5,811 nt of DNA from Robiginitomaculum sp. (GTDB lineage Bacteria; Pseudomonadota; Alphaproteobacteria; Caulobacterales; Maricaulaceae), in assembly GCA_016765255.1 (NCBI GenBank), contig JAESQI010000160.1, forward strand, positions 1 through 5,811, in the 5' to 3' direction. The notes beneath the pieces are model-generated. The model did not search any database. It was not told the DNA's origin and worked only from the letters and a program-made list of their open reading frames with translations. The position numbers were made by a program, and so were the translations under genes. Of this stretch, positions 5,625 through 5,811 are shown piece by piece (the stretch's first letter is position 1; each line of letters begins with the position of its first letter).

Positions 5625-5798
5625 TTATCTTTGCTTGTCCCTTAATATAGGGTGTCTCAAGCATTTATCCAAGGGCAGACAGGCAAAATGACAATATTGT
5701 GTTGTCCTGATTATGTTATCCTCGGCCCCGGTAACTTGGCACACCTTGATCTGGCACCCATAGTCCCTTTGGTGGGGTCTTGTATTGATAAAACACAT
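5625..5798 (-). CDS. Doubtful small Cys-rich ORF upstream of cysE
   Basis: An open frame of 57 codons on the minus strand starts at ATG 5798 (directly preceded by an in-frame TAG) and ends 18 nt before the cysE start. It encodes five cysteines after Cys2 (15, 20, 36, 40, 46) among 57 residues. I recognise no family. It has no clear ribosome site, and the best cysE promoter lies inside it, which argues against it. A cysteine-sensing leader peptide is conceivable, but an open frame this short is also likely by chance: the opposite strand has one of 38 codons (5688-5804). Confidence 0.15.
   Translation of the reverse strand: MCFINTRPHQRDYGCQIKVCQVTGAEDNIIRTTQYCHFACLPLDKCLRHPILRDKQR
5644..5672 (-). 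promoter_or_regulatory. cysE: Candidate cysE promoter
   Basis: On the minus strand, TTGGAT (5672-5667) and TATATT (5649-5644) are separated by exactly 17 nt. The -10 box is strong and the -35 moderate. Transcription would begin near 5637 and give a leader of about 30 nt that contains the GGAG ribosome site at 5617-5614. It would serve cysE and, if there is read-through, DUF3126 and the gamma-CA gene. Confidence 0.45.
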
Positions 5799-5811
5799 CT
5801 ATAGGTATGCC

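Noticed and set aside
5688..5804. 38-codon plus-strand ORF divergent from cysE
   Set aside because: It is short, has no family resemblance and only a weak AGG 4 nt before the ATG; it is antisense to another doubtful small frame, so chance is the simplest explanation.

Overview
The window looks like chromosomal DNA of an alphaproteobacterium with modest GC content. The main clue is a 71-aa protein that matches DUF3126, a small family I know essentially only from Alphaproteobacteria, encoded just downstream of cysE. A compound inverted repeat of the 'GTCATCCC...GGGATCC / GGATTCC...GGAATGAC' type, common between genes in that class, agrees. A marine Maricaulales/Hyphomonadaceae-like host is possible, but the sequence does not establish it. 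There are no rRNA or tRNA genes, no CRISPR array and no intact mobile element.

Layout. Positions 1-167 are non-coding and hold a GC-rich hairpin with outer inverted arms. Two overlapping plus-strand genes follow: a polytopic membrane protein with about 14 predicted helices (168-1616) and a membrane-anchored protein resembling the GDYXXLXY family (1609-2247). The second gene runs 73 bp into the 3' end of a convergent rhomboid-family intramembrane protease (2864-2175, minus). A short divergent promoter region (2865-3009) separates the rhomboid from a plus-strand gene (3010-3681) that joins an N-terminal GYF_2/DUF4339-like domain through a Q/P/T/H-rich linker to a C-terminal domain resembling small SinR/Cas2-like ferredoxin folds. 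Positions 3682-3942 lie between convergent genes and contain a polypyrimidine run and the 82-bp compound palindrome.

The right third is a minus-strand cluster read from right to left: cysE (serine O-acetyltransferase), DUF3126, and a gamma-carbonic-anhydrase-family hexapeptide protein. DUF3126 and the gamma-CA gene are 2 nt apart and almost certainly co-transcribed. CysE makes O-acetylserine for cysteine synthesis. The gamma-CA-like protein keeps the three zinc-ligand histidines. Whether DUF3126 links them is unknown. A promoter-like sequence with 17-nt spacing lies just upstream of cysE, and the rest of the right end (to 5811) has only a doubtful small Cys-rich ORF.

Most of the window is ordinary. 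The points most worth checking are the GYF_2 + Cas2/SinR-like fusion, the divergent GDYXXLXY motif and its membrane partner, the tail-to-tail overlap of that gene with the rhomboid gene, and the unusual C-terminus of CysE. I see no clear new defence or mobile system.
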